From Streptomyces alkaliterrae (GTDB lineage Bacteria; Actinomycetota; Actinomycetes; Streptomycetales; Streptomycetaceae): a stretch of 38,561 nt of DNA. Below are positions 30,836 to 38,561 of the stretch, in pieces (position 1 is the stretch's first letter; the number at the start of each line of letters is the position of its first letter). The stretch lies in assembly GCF_007097205.2 (NCBI RefSeq), contig NZ_VJYK02000011.1, positions 1 through 38,561 on the forward strand. Reading direction: 5' to 3'. A program made the translations under genes and the position numbers. The notes under the pieces were generated by a model. It saw only the letters and a program-made list of their open reading frames with translations. It did no database searches and had not been told where the DNA came from.

Positions 30836-31516
30836 GTGATCGACATGCTGCCCGGCTCCTGGCAGGACGTCCTCGGCGACGAGCTGACCAAGCCCTACTT
30901 CAAGGAACTCACCGAGTTCGTGGAGGCGGAGCGCGCGGCCGGCCCGGTCTTCCCGCCGCGTGACGAGGTCTTCGCGGCCCTGGAGGCCACGCCGTACCAG
31001 CGCGTCAAGGTGCTCGTCCTCGGCCAGGACCCGTACCACGGCGAGGGCCAGGGCCACGGACTGTGCTTCTCGGTGCGGCCCGGTGTGCGCACGCCGCCCT
31101 CCCTGCGGAACATCTTCAAGGAGATGCACGAGGAGCTGGGCCACCCGGTCCCCGACAACGGCTTCCTGGCGCCCTGGGCCGAGCAGGGCGTGCTGCTGCT
31201 CAACGCGGTGCTCACTGTGCGCTCCGGAGAGGCAAACTCGCACAAGAACCAGGGCTGGGAGACGTTCACCGACGCCGTGATCCGGGCCGTCGCCGAGCGC
31301 GAGGACCCGGCGGTCTTCGTGCTGTGGGGCAACTACGCGAAGAAGAAGCTCCGCCTCATCGACACCGAGCGGCACACCGTCGTGCAGGGCGCCCACCCCT
31401 CACCGCTGTCCGCCAAGCGCTTCTTCGGCTCCCGGCCCTTCACCCAGATCAACGAGGCCGTCGCCGCCCACGGGCACGAGCCGATCGACTGGCGCCTCCC
31501 CGACCTGGGGCGCTGA
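30836..31516 (+). CDS. ung: Uracil-DNA glycosylase (family 1)
   Basis: A 226-aa DNA repair enzyme that cuts uracil from DNA. The water-activating motif GQDPYHG (D65), the uracil-binding and intercalation motifs, and HPSPLS with H187 are intact. The length is normal. GTG 30836 is chosen because GGAGG lies 9 nt upstream; ATG 30845 is an alternative three codons in. High-GC genomes suffer frequent cytosine deamination, so it should be important. The upstream region has a perfect LexA-independent damage promoter and a dyad covering the Shine-Dalgarno sequence. A 10-bp hairpin follows the stop. Confidence 0.95.
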   Translation: MIDMLPGSWQDVLGDELTKPYFKELTEFVEAERAAGPVFPPRDEVFAALEATPYQRVKVLVLGQDPYHGEGQGHGLCFSVRPGVRTPPSLRNIFKEMHEELGHPVPDNGFLAPWAEQGVLLLNAVLTVRSGEANSHKNQGWETFTDAVIRAVAEREDPAVFVLWGNYAKKKLRLIDTERHTVVQGAHPSPLSAKRFFGSRPFTQINEAVAAHGHEPIDWRLPDLGR

Positions 31517-31554
31517 CCCCCCTCGCCCGTTGCGGCGGCCGTGCCGAGAACCAT

Positions 31555-31586
31555 GCCGCGGGCCCGTGTGGGGGAAGGCCCGCGGC
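31555..31586 (+). terminator. Terminator after ung
   Basis: GCCGCGGGCC (31555-31564) pairs perfectly with GGCCCGCGGC (31577-31586) around a 12-nt loop, about 40 nt past the stop. Confidence 0.6.
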
Positions 31587-31740
31587 GGTACGGGGCGCCT
31601 GTCCGCCCGAGCGGCCGGGCGGAGCTAGCGTCAGCGGCGGCGGCCGTCCGGTCGCCGCTCCCGACGCCGCCGGCGCACCGCGGGCAGGTCCGCGCGGGCG
31701 GCCGGGAGCGCGGGGGCGCGAGCAGACGAAAGGTCAGTCG

Positions 31741-32259
31741 ATGACCGACCCGCCCCGGCCGGCTCCCGACCGGCTCGCCACCCGCATCGGGCAGGCGGTC
31801 ATCCTGCACCGCGCGGGAGACCGCGAGGAGGCGCGCAGCCGCCTGGCCGCGCTGTGGGCGGAACTCCAGGGCGGCCCGGCAGCGCAGGGCGATCCGGCCG
31901 TGCCGGGCGGCCCGGCCGTCGGCGGCGCGCTGGCCCGCTGTACGGTCGCGCACTACCTCGCCGGCACCCAGGAGGACCCGTACACCCGCCTCCAGTGGCA
32001 TCTGCGGGCCCTGTCGGCGGCGCGCGGGCACCGGGAACCGGCCGACGGGCGGTCGGAGGAGCCGTCCCCTGCGATGCGGGCGCTGTACCCGTTGCTCTGC
32101 CTCGGCCTCGCCGACGGCTACGCGGAGCTCGGGGAGCGCGCGGCCGCCCGGCGTGAACTGGCCCGTGCGCGGGCGGCGTTGGCGGCACTCCCGGACGAGG
32201 GCCGCCGTGCGGACCTCCAGGCGGCTGCGGACCGGCTCGCCCGCCGCCTCGACCCGTGA
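31741..32259 (+). CDS. Hypothetical helical protein (TPR-like)
   Basis: A 172-aa Ala/Arg-rich soluble protein, not confidently assigned to a family. Helical repeats can be seen: LATRIGQAVILHRAGDREEA, then YPLLCLGLADGYAELGERAA and ARRELARARAALAALPDEG. The hydrophobic spacing recalls tetratricopeptide repeats. Between them is a low-complexity Gly/Pro patch (about 42-62). The ATG at 31741 has only a weak AAAGG-like site upstream. It stands alone between ung and the convergent TetR gene. A short CGACAC/GTGTCG hairpin (32269-32291) lies after the stop. Possible roles in protein-protein contacts are speculation. Confidence 0.65.
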   Translation: MTDPPRPAPDRLATRIGQAVILHRAGDREEARSRLAALWAELQGGPAAQGDPAVPGGPAVGGALARCTVAHYLAGTQEDPYTRLQWHLRALSAARGHREPADGRSEEPSPAMRALYPLLCLGLADGYAELGERAAARRELARARAALAALPDEGRRADLQAAADRLARRLDP

Positions 32260-32320
32260 GACCGCGCCCGACACACCTGTGGGACGTGTCGACGGAGCCC
32301 GGGAAGCAACGGCCGCAGGC

Positions 32321-32956
32321 TCAGCCGCCGCTCGCCCCGCCGGTCCGCCCGGCGGGCAGCATCGCCCCGAGCAGTTCCGTCAGACCGGCGCGCAACTGCT
32401 CGCGCGTGGGCCGGCGCCTGCTGTAGGACCCGGCCGTCGAGCCGAACAGCACACCGTCGCACCACGCCGTCAGCGAGTGGGCGTGCCGCTCGGGATCGGG
32501 TGAACCGGCCGCCGCCAGCAGCGCGCTCAGCGGCCGCTGGAAGCCCACCTCGCCGACCTCGTCGTAGCAGGCCCGCAGTGCCGGGCGACGCGTCGCCTCC
32601 AGCGCCAGCTCGTAGCGGGCGACCAGCAGCTCCCGGTGGTCGCTCAGATAGCCGCTCAGAGCTCCCGCCACGGCGTCGGCCAGCCCGGCCACACCGGCGC
32701 CCGGGACCGGCATGCCCTCAGGGTCCAGGACGCGGCGCTCCCGCACGAGCAGACGGCGCACCGCCGCCTCCAGCAGCGCCTCGCGCGTCCGGGCGTGGTT
32801 GGAGGTCGAGCCGGGCGGCAGACCCGCGGCCTCGTCGACCGCGCGGTGCGTCAGCCCGCGCATACCGCGCTCGGCGAGCAGCCGGATGGCCGTGTCGGAG
32901 ATCAGTTCCGCCCTGGCCTGCCCGCGCGGGGGCAGGGGCGTGGGTGCAGCGGACAT
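32321..32956 (-). CDS. TetR-family transcriptional regulator
   Basis: A 211-aa repressor-type protein. The TetR helix-turn-helix (about 14-60) reads ISDTAIRLLAERGMRGLTHR and VDEAAGLPPGSTSNHARTRE. The C-terminal ligand domain (about 75-205) includes WCDGVLFGSTAG. The ATG at 32956 follows TAGGGT by 6 nt, so the mRNA is probably leaderless. It is divergent from the FAD monooxygenase operon, with two copies of a palindrome in the gap; the regulator most likely represses both. TetR proteins next to monooxygenases often sense the substrate, such as an aromatic compound or antibiotic; the ligand is unknown. Confidence 0.9.
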   Translation of the reverse strand: MSAAPTPLPPRGQARAELISDTAIRLLAERGMRGLTHRAVDEAAGLPPGSTSNHARTREALLEAAVRRLLVRERRVLDPEGMPVPGAGVAGLADAVAGALSGYLSDHRELLVARYELALEATRRPALRACYDEVGEVGFQRPLSALLAAAGSPDPERHAHSLTAWCDGVLFGSTAGSYSRRRPTREQLRAGLTELLGAMLPAGRTGGASGG

Positions 32957-32962
32957 GGAGCG

Positions 32963-32968
32963 ACCCTA
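32963..32968 (-). promoter_or_regulatory. -10 element of the leaderless TetR gene
   Basis: On the minus strand TAGGGT (complement of 32963-32968) ends 6 nt before ATG 32956. The region where a -35 would lie is covered by the first operator. Confidence 0.55.
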
Positions 32969-32976
32969 CCCGAGAA

Positions 32977-33011
32977 ACTACGACCGTAGTACACTCAACT
33001 ACAGCCGTAGT
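32977..33011. promoter_or_regulatory. Two tandem palindromic operators for the TetR regulator
   Basis: ACTACGACCGTAGT (32977-32990) is a perfect inverted repeat (ACTACG-N2-CGTAGT), and ACTACAGCCGTAGT (32998-33011) is a second copy with one mismatch. Their centres are 21 bp apart, two helix turns. TAGAGT at 33011-33016 may be the -10 of the monooxygenase operon, so both promoters would be covered. Confidence 0.75.
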
Positions 33012-33052
33012 AGAGTGGGTCCTCTCGGCCCGCGCTTCCCCAGGAGGTGGCC

Positions 33053-34318
33053 ATGTCCGGCGGACCACGCGCGCTTGTCATCGGCGCGGGCATCGGCGGG
33101 CTGACCGCCGCCGTCGCCCTGCACCAGCGCGGCTGGCAGGTGTCGGTCCACGAGCGGGCCGCCTCGCTGGAGCCCGTCGGCGCGGCGATCAGCATCGCGC
33201 CCAACGGCCAACGCGCCCTTGACGTCATCGGCCTCGGCGACGCCGTCCGCGACCAGATCGCCTGGACGGCCGAGGGCGGCATCCGGCGGCCGGACGGGCG
33301 CTGGCTCGCCCGCACCGACGCCGCCGCGGCGGCCGAGCGGTTCGGCGGCGGCCTCGCCCTCGTCCACCGGGCCCACCTCGTCGACCTGCTCCGCGCCCGC
33401 CTCCCGCGCGAGGCGGTGCACACCGGCAGCGCCGGCCGGCTGCTCGACCCGGGAGAGCCGGCCGGTCCAGGCCGCCCCGGCCGCCCGGCCGTCGTCGCCA
33501 CCGCCGACGGCGAGCGGGAGGCCGAACTGGTCGTCGCCGCCGACGGCGTGGCCTCCCCGGCCCGCCGCCTGCTCTTCCCCGACCACCCCGGTCCGCGCTA
33601 CGCCGGATTCACCACCTGGCGGCTGATGGCGGACGACCCCGACGGTCGTCTCGGCGACCTCCCCGCGCACGAGACCTGGGGCTCCGGCGCCCTGTGGGGC
33701 ACCCACCGGCTGCGGGACGGACGGATCTACGCCTACGCCGCCGCCCCGGCCCCCGCCGGCGCCCGCGCACCGGACGACGAACGACGGGAACTACTCCGCC
33801 GCTTCGGCACCTGGCACGCCCCGATCCCCGCCCTCATCGAGGACTGCCCGCCGCGCACCGTCCTCCGCCACGACGTGTACACCTTCCGCCGACCGCTGCC
33901 CGCCCACCACCGGGGCCGCACGGTGCTGCTGGGCGACGCGGCGCACGCCATGCCGCCCAGCCTCGGCCAGGGCGGCAACCAGGCCGTCGAGGACGCCGTC
34001 GTCCTCGCCCACCACGCGGACCCGGACACCGCCGACCACTGCCCGGCCCCGGCCGCCCACACCCGCGACCGGCTGCCGCGGACCACCGACGTCCTCCGCC
34101 GCTCCCGCCGCGCCGGCGCCCTCACGACCGTCGCCAACCCCCTGGCGGTGCTGGCCCGCGACACACTCACGGCCGCGGTCAGCCGCCTCGGCCCGCACCT
34201 CGCGCTCCGCGCGCTGGACGGCGTCGCCGACTGGTCACCACCGGGGACGGCATATCCTTCCCCCACGGCGGCCGGCCGCTCGGAGAACACCGACGGGAGA
34301 CGTCCCGGCCGGGAATGA
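33053..34318 (+). CDS. FAD-dependent aromatic-type monooxygenase
   Basis: A 421-aa class A flavin monooxygenase. The FAD Rossmann motif GAGIGG (11-16), the middle DG motif (VVAADGVASPARRLL), and GDAAHAMPPSLGQGGNQAVEDA (D295) for the FAD ribityl and pyrophosphate are all present. Such enzymes hydroxylate aromatic or polyketide compounds using NAD(P)H and O2. The residues past about 340 are Pro/Arg-rich and weakly conserved. ATG 33053 is chosen with AGGAGG 5 nt upstream; GTG 33047 overlaps that site. It heads an operon with the oxidoreductase gene 18 bp on, and its promoter lies under the TetR operators. Confidence 0.9.
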   Translation: MSGGPRALVIGAGIGGLTAAVALHQRGWQVSVHERAASLEPVGAAISIAPNGQRALDVIGLGDAVRDQIAWTAEGGIRRPDGRWLARTDAAAAAERFGGGLALVHRAHLVDLLRARLPREAVHTGSAGRLLDPGEPAGPGRPGRPAVVATADGEREAELVVAADGVASPARRLLFPDHPGPRYAGFTTWRLMADDPDGRLGDLPAHETWGSGALWGTHRLRDGRIYAYAAAPAPAGARAPDDERRELLRRFGTWHAPIPALIEDCPPRTVLRHDVYTFRRPLPAHHRGRTVLLGDAAHAMPPSLGQGGNQAVEDAVVLAHHADPDTADHCPAPAAHTRDRLPRTTDVLRRSRRAGALTTVANPLAVLARDTLTAAVSRLGPHLALRALDGVADWSPPGTAYPSPTAAGRSENTDGRRPGRE

Positions 34319-34336
34319 CGCGTGAGGAGCACCAGG

Positions 34337-35236
34337 GTGAAGATCGGCGTGATCGGCCTCGGAGACATCGCGAGGAAGGCCTACCTGCCCGTCCTCACCA
34401 CGCTCCCCGGAGCCGAACCGCACCTGCACACCCGCAGCGAGGGCACGCTCGGGGAGGTCGGCGACACCTACCGGGTGCCGGCCGCGCACCGCCACACCAC
34501 CCTGGACGCGCTGCTCGCCCAGGGGCTGGACGCGGCGTTCGTCCACGCGCCCACCGAGGTCCACCCGCAGCTCGTCGGCCGCCTGCTCGAAGCCGGTGTG
34601 CCCACCTACGTCGACAAGCCGCTCGCCTACACCCTCACCGACTCCGCCGGACTGGTCCACCTCGCCGAGGAGCGCGCGGTACCGCTGGCCGTCGGTTTCA
34701 ACCGCCGCCACGCGCCGGCCTACGCGCAGTGCCTGGAGCACCCGCGCGAGTTGATCCTGATGCAAAAGCACCGCATCGGGCTCCCCGAGCAGCCCCGCAC
34801 GATGGTCTTCGACGACTTCATCCACGTCGTCGACACCCTGCTCCACCTCGCGCCCGGCCCGGTGGACACCGTCGACGTGCGCCACCGGATGGTGGACGGC
34901 CTGCTGCACCACGTCGTGCTGCAACTCTCCGGCGACGGCTTCACCGCGGTCGGCATGATGAACCGGCTCTCCGGCTCCAACGAGGAGATCCTGGAGGTCT
35001 CCGGACAGGACAGCAAGCGGGAGGTCCGCAACCTGGCCGAGGTCATCGACCACAAGGGCCAGCCCAGCGTCCGCCGCCGGGGCGACTGGGTGCCGGTGGC
35101 CCGGCAGCGCGGCATCGAGCAGGCCGTGACCGCCTTCCTCGACCAGGCCCGAGCCGGCCACGGCGGAGACGTCACCAACTCCCTGCGCACCCACGAGCTG
35201 TGCGAACAGATCGTCACGGCCGTCGAGAGCGCGTGA
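34337..35236 (+). CDS. Gfo/Idh/MocA family oxidoreductase
   Basis: A 299-aa NAD(P)-dependent oxidoreductase. The Rossmann motif GLGDIA (7-12) opens the protein, and the family EKP motif is present as DKP (D93-K94-P95). The C-terminal half (about 125-299) is the substrate-binding alpha/beta domain with IHVVDTLLHLAPGPVDTV. The substrates of this family include sugars and inositols; here it is unknown. GTG 34337 with GGAG 7 nt upstream gives the natural start just before the Rossmann strand; GTG 34322 would add five residues. Its 3' end overlaps the convergent lnt gene by 23 bp. It is likely co-regulated with the monooxygenase, but a common pathway is not proven. Confidence 0.87.
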   Translation: MKIGVIGLGDIARKAYLPVLTTLPGAEPHLHTRSEGTLGEVGDTYRVPAAHRHTTLDALLAQGLDAAFVHAPTEVHPQLVGRLLEAGVPTYVDKPLAYTLTDSAGLVHLAEERAVPLAVGFNRRHAPAYAQCLEHPRELILMQKHRIGLPEQPRTMVFDDFIHVVDTLLHLAPGPVDTVDVRHRMVDGLLHHVVLQLSGDGFTAVGMMNRLSGSNEEILEVSGQDSKREVRNLAEVIDHKGQPSVRRRGDWVPVARQRGIEQAVTAFLDQARAGHGGDVTNSLRTHELCEQIVTAVESA

Positions 35237-36749
35237 GACCCGGCCCGCTCCCGGCGGCGCCGGAAGGTGACACCGCGCGGCGGCGGAGCAGCGACACCAG
35301 CACGAACGCGGCGACGGCCGCCGACGCCAGGCCCGGCAGCCAGTCCCCGTACCGCACGTAGGGAGTCCGCCCCTCCGCCAGCGGCACCCGGTACACCTCG
35401 GCCGTCGAACGCTCGACGCCGAGGGCCGGCCCCACCGGGCGCCCGTCGGGGCCGTAGACGGCACTCACACCGGTCAACGTCGCGTGTACGACGGGGCGTC
35501 CGGTCTCCGCCGCGCGCAGCGCGCCGAGCGAGGCGTGCTGCGCGGGAGCCCAGCTCTCCTGGAAACTGCTGGTGGCCGACTGGGCCACCAGCAGCCCCGC
35601 GCCGTCCCGGGCCAGCTGTCGGCTCATGTCGGGGAAGGCCGTCTCGAAGCAGACGAGCGGCCCGATCCGCGTCCCCCGCACGTCGAAGAGCACCTGCGAG
35701 TCACCGCGCCGCCGGTCCTCCTCGGCGGCGCGACCCACCGAGGTCGCCCAACCCAGCAGCGGCCGCAGCGGCACGTACTCGCCGAAGGGCACAAGCCGCA
35801 TCTTGTCGTACCGCTCCCCGGTCGGCCCGCGCTCGTCCACCACGACGGAGCTCTTGAAGATGCCGGGTCCGCCGGCCCGCCGCGCGTCCACGTTGACCAG
35901 CAGCGGCGCCTCCACCCGCGACGCGAGCGTCCGCAGCCGCTCCATCAGGTCCGGTCGGGCGTCGAGGTCGAAGCCCACGCTGCTCTCGCCCCACACGACC
36001 AGATCCAGCTCGCGCCCCGCGAGTTCGGCGGTGAGCGCGGCGGCACGCTCGAACCGCGCCTGCGGGCCGGGTGTCAGCCCGGGCTGGACCACGGCGATCC
36101 GGGCCTCGCCCTGCTGCCGGGGCGCCGGAGCCCACCAGGCGGTGGCGGCCGTCAGCAGTACGACGGTCAGCAGGGCGGCGCCGGCCGCCCGGCGCGCCGG
36201 CGGGACGGCGAGCAGCAGTACCAGCGCGGTGTTGACGGCCACCACCAGCACGCTCACCAACCACACCCCGCCCACCGAGGCCAGCCGCAGCGCGGGGCCG
36301 AACTGCCACTGGGAGGCACCGAGCAGCGCCCAGGGCCCGCCCAGGTACTCCCAGGAGCGCACCACCTCGATCAGCAGCCACCCCGACGGCAGCAGCGCGA
36401 CGGCCGCGGCAGCCCTCATCCCGCGCGGCGCGCCGGTGAGCAGCCGATGGGCCAGCCATCCCCAGGGCGCCCAGAGCAGACCGGTCAGGGCCGCCAGGGG
36501 GAGGAGGAAGACGTGCAGGCTGGGCATCAGCCAGTGATGGGTGGCCAGGACAAAGCCCGTCCCGCCCAGCCAGCCGACCAGCAGGGCGGCCCGTCCGCCG
36601 GGCGCCGACCGCAGGAGCAGCAGCCACGGCAGCAGCGCCACCCAGGCCAGCCACCACAGACCGGGCGCGGGGAACGCGGGGGCGGGCAGCGCTCCGGCGA
36701 GGAACGCCACCGCCGCGAGCGGCGCCCGTCGTTGCGACAACCGCCCCAT
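35214..36749 (-). CDS. lnt: Apolipoprotein N-acyltransferase
   Basis: A 511-aa membrane enzyme that adds a third fatty acyl chain to the N-terminal Cys of lipoproteins. Residues 1-205 contain about six to seven membrane helices; 215-475 form the nitrilase-like domain with the catalytic triad E255 (VVWGESSVG), K316 (YDKMRLVPFGEYVP) and C367 (LVCFETAF). A last helix lies near 485-500. The start at 36749 has GGAGG 5 nt upstream on the minus strand. This window encodes two lipoproteins (Rieske and peptide-binding) that would be substrates. The stop overlaps the convergent Gfo gene. A separate promoter was not found. Confidence 0.93.
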   Translation of the reverse strand: MGRLSQRRAPLAAVAFLAGALPAPAFPAPGLWWLAWVALLPWLLLLRSAPGGRAALLVGWLGGTGFVLATHHWLMPSLHVFLLPLAALTGLLWAPWGWLAHRLLTGAPRGMRAAAAVALLPSGWLLIEVVRSWEYLGGPWALLGASQWQFGPALRLASVGGVWLVSVLVVAVNTALVLLLAVPPARRAAGAALLTVVLLTAATAWWAPAPRQQGEARIAVVQPGLTPGPQARFERAAALTAELAGRELDLVVWGESSVGFDLDARPDLMERLRTLASRVEAPLLVNVDARRAGGPGIFKSSVVVDERGPTGERYDKMRLVPFGEYVPLRPLLGWATSVGRAAEEDRRRGDSQVLFDVRGTRIGPLVCFETAFPDMSRQLARDGAGLLVAQSATSSFQESWAPAQHASLGALRAAETGRPVVHATLTGVSAVYGPDGRPVGPALGVERSTAEVYRVPLAEGRTPYVRYGDWLPGLASAAVAAFVLVSLLRRRAVSPSGAAGSGPGLTRSRRP

Positions 36750-36804
36750 CAGCGCCTCCTCGCCACCGGTGTCACCAGTGTGCAAGGAGCCGGAGCCGCT
36801 GTCT

Positions 36805-36839
36805 CGGTCTTGGCGGAACCCGCGCCTCCGCCAAGACCG
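36805..36839 (-). terminator. Terminator between uppP and lnt
   Basis: CGGTCTTGGCGGA (36805-36817) and TCCGCCAAGACCG (36827-36839) are exact complements over 13 pairs with a 9-nt loop. It lies 28 nt after the uppP stop on the minus strand, so lnt may need its own promoter. Confidence 0.75.
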
Positions 36840-36866
36840 CCCGACCGCCCGACCGACCGCGAGACG

Positions 36867-37754
36867 CTAGCCGCCGTCCACCTCGGGTGCGCCGGCCAGC
36901 GGGTCGAGGACGCCGAAGCCCACGAGCAGCAGGATCACCACACCCACCGCGATCCGGTACCAGACGAAGGGCATGAAGCTGCGCGTGGAGATCCAGTGCA
37001 TGAACCAGGCGATCACCGCGTAGCCCACCAGGCCGCCGACCACCGTGGCCAGGATCGTCGGACCCCACGCGACCTGGCCGGTCTCCCCGCCGATCTCCTT
37101 CAGCTCGTACGCGCCGGAGCCCAGCACGGCGGGGATCGCCAGCAGGAATGAGTACCGGGCGGCGGCGGCCCGCTCGTACCCGAGGAACAGGCCGCCGGTC
37201 ATCGTCACACCCGACCGCGACATGCCCGGCACCAGGGCGAGCGCCTGCCACAGACCGAAGAGCACACCGTCGCGGACGGTCAGCTGTTCGAGGTTCTTGC
37301 GCGGCTTGCCGGCCCGGTGGCGGCCGCCGTTCTCCGCCTGGGAGGCGAGGTAGTCGGCGACACCGAGCGCGATGCCCAGCGCGATGAAGCTGAAGGCGAT
37401 GAGCCGCAGGTCACGGAACGGCCCCTCGATGTGGTCCTTGAACGTCACGCCCAGCACGGCGATGGGGATCGAGCCCACGATCACCAGCCAGCCCATCCGG
37501 GCCTCCAGCTCCCGGCGGGCCTCCTTGCTCACCAACGACCGCGCCCAGGCACTGACGATGCGCCCGATGTCCTTGCGGAAGTAGATGAGGATGGCCAGCT
37601 CGGTGCCGATCTGCGAGACGGCGGTGAAGGCGGCGCCGGGGTCCGGCCAGCCCGCGCCGACCGCGATCAGCCGGATGTGGGCACTGGAGGAGATCGGAAG
37701 GAACTCGGTGAGTCCCTGGACGACTCCGAGGATGAGGGACTGGAACCAGGACAT
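36867..37754 (-). CDS. uppP: Undecaprenyl-diphosphatase (UppP/BacA)
   Basis: A 295-aa membrane phosphatase that recycles undecaprenyl diphosphate to the monophosphate carrier lipid for cell-wall synthesis. Motif 1 is QGLTEFLPISSSAH (Q13, E17), and motif 2 PGMSRSGVT (176-184, R180) is the phosphatase site. Several transmembrane helices follow the usual BacA pattern. BacA-type enzymes also give bacitracin tolerance. It is followed by a perfect 13-bp terminator. The TVP38-like gene lies 54 bp upstream on the same strand. Confidence 0.95.
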   Translation of the reverse strand: MSWFQSLILGVVQGLTEFLPISSSAHIRLIAVGAGWPDPGAAFTAVSQIGTELAILIYFRKDIGRIVSAWARSLVSKEARRELEARMGWLVIVGSIPIAVLGVTFKDHIEGPFRDLRLIAFSFIALGIALGVADYLASQAENGGRHRAGKPRKNLEQLTVRDGVLFGLWQALALVPGMSRSGVTMTGGLFLGYERAAAARYSFLLAIPAVLGSGAYELKEIGGETGQVAWGPTILATVVGGLVGYAVIAWFMHWISTRSFMPFVWYRIAVGVVILLLVGFGVLDPLAGAPEVDGG

Positions 37755-37808
37755 GTCGGAGTGTGGTCGCCCTTGCGGTCGTGGAGTGTGACGGGTGCTG
37801 AGGTTCGG

Positions 37809-38555
37809 TCAGATCGTATGGGCCGCCGCGCCGGCGCCGGTGGCCGGCCCCGGGGCCGAGGTGCTCTCCCGGCCCCGGGCGAGGTGGCGCCTGGCCGCGG
37901 CGGCGCCCAGTACGCCGGTCGCCGCCACCAGCCCGAGTACGGCGAGGAACGCGGGGGAGACCGGCTCGCTCGCGCGGCTGCCTGCCAGCGCGTACACCAG
38001 GGTGTAGGGCAGCCCGCCGACAGCGGTGGCCCCGAGGAAGACCGGCCAGCGGACCCGGGAGAGCGACGCCGCGTAGTTGGAGGCGGCGAACGGTACGCCG
38101 GGCAGCAGCCGGAGCAGCAGCACCGACCGGAAGCCGTGGTCGGTCAGCTGCCGGTCGACGGCGGCCAGCCGCCGGCCGCGCAGCAGCGGACTCATGGCGT
38201 CCCGGCCGAGCAGCCGACCGGCGGCCAGGCACAGCCCGGCGCCGAGCACGGTCCCGACCACGGCGGCGGTGACGCCGAGGACGGAGCCGAACAGCGCGCC
38301 CGCGGCCAGTCCGAGCAGCGGCCGGGGAACGAACAGCGCGGCGGCCACCGCGTAGAGCAATGCGAACAGCGGGGCGGCGAGCCCGGCCGGCAGGCTCTCG
38401 CGCCAGGCGCCGCCGGTCAGCCAGGAGTGCGGCTCGTACCAGCTGACGGCCGCCCACGCCGCCGCGAGCAGCACGACCAGCAGGCACAGCCGCCGCCACG
38501 CCCGGGAGCCGGCGGAGGCCGACGGGCGAACGGGTTCGGGGGAAGGTGCGGGCAC
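37809..38555 (-). CDS. TVP38/TMEM64 (DedA-like, VTT-domain) membrane protein
   Basis: At least 248 aa. After a polar N-terminus (about 1-20), hydrophobic helices lie at about 22-40, 56-80, 82-110, 150-170, 175-192 and 205-225. The central VTT pattern is seen in FVPRPLLGLAAGALFGSVLG and LLRLLPGVPFAASNYAASLS. Members are thought to move or scramble lipids, including undecaprenyl phosphate in related DedA/DUF368 systems; for this protein it is inference. Next to uppP, a role in lipid carrier recycling is attractive. The start used, GTG at 38555, is the first in the window and only 6 bp remain upstream, so the true start could lie outside. Confidence 0.82.
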   Translation of the reverse strand: MPAPSPEPVRPSASAGSRAWRRLCLLVVLLAAAWAAVSWYEPHSWLTGGAWRESLPAGLAAPLFALLYAVAAALFVPRPLLGLAAGALFGSVLGVTAAVVGTVLGAGLCLAAGRLLGRDAMSPLLRGRRLAAVDRQLTDHGFRSVLLLRLLPGVPFAASNYAASLSRVRWPVFLGATAVGGLPYTLVYALAGSRASEPVSPAFLAVLGLVAATGVLGAAAARRHLARGRESTSAPGPATGAGAAAHTI

Positions 38556-38561
38556 CGGGGG

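Noticed and set aside
1-38561. tRNA genes, insertion sequences, integrase, attachment sites, CRISPR array, origin of replication
   Set aside because: Looked for and not seen; no cloverleaf, transposase motif, regular repeat-spacer pattern or DnaA-box cluster was found by eye.

Overview
The window is a high-GC actinobacterial chromosome segment. Codon use, gene order and families such as DUF5999 point to Streptomyces or a close relative. It opens at the 3' end of an rRNA operon (23S tail, 5S, terminator). There is no sign of an insertion sequence, prophage, integrase or CRISPR array, so it reads as core-like chromosome with a few accessory regulator/transporter modules.

Region 1 (about 0.4-14.5 kb) resembles the mycobacterial Rv1822-Rv1832 neighbourhood: CDP-alcohol phosphatidyltransferase, a mannose-1-phosphate guanylyltransferase fused to a degenerate mutase module, DUF881, small basic protein, DUF881, a GarA-like FHA protein, FtsR-type MerR, bifunctional nuclease family protein, a second MerR, DNA polymerase IV, a PRC-barrel protein read the other way, and gcvP behind a tandem glycine riboswitch. 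The gcvH gene found between the second DUF881 gene and garA in mycobacteria is absent.

Region 2 (14.5-25.8 kb) is more accessory: DUF5999, an unrecognised 193-aa protein, a GCS2-family ligase, a CPBP membrane protein, PhzF, a 71-aa protein, two EamA transporters (the second behind an apparent leader-peptide ORF with three consecutive prolines), a divergent PNPOx-like/MocR pair, a LysR regulator and a Rieske protein. Region 3 (25.9-32.3 kb) has a HipA-like kinase coupled to a DUF3037 gene, two short-chain dehydrogenases, an oligopeptide-binding lipoprotein, uracil-DNA glycosylase and a helical hypothetical protein. Region 4 (32.3-38.6 kb) has a TetR regulator divergent from an FAD monooxygenase/oxidoreductase operon, then apolipoprotein N-acyltransferase, undecaprenyl-diphosphatase and a TVP38/DedA-like membrane protein on the minus strand.

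Three regulatory signals stand out. (i) dinB and ung each carry a match to the LexA-independent DNA-damage promoter (TTGTCRGTG-N8-TAnnnT), perfect at ung and near-perfect at dinB. (ii) About ten genes look leaderless, with a -10 hexamer 6-7 nt before the start codon. (iii) Clear operator-like repeats lie in the TetR/monooxygenase and MocR/PNPOx intergenic regions. All functional statements come from reading the sequence and family knowledge; no database search was run.
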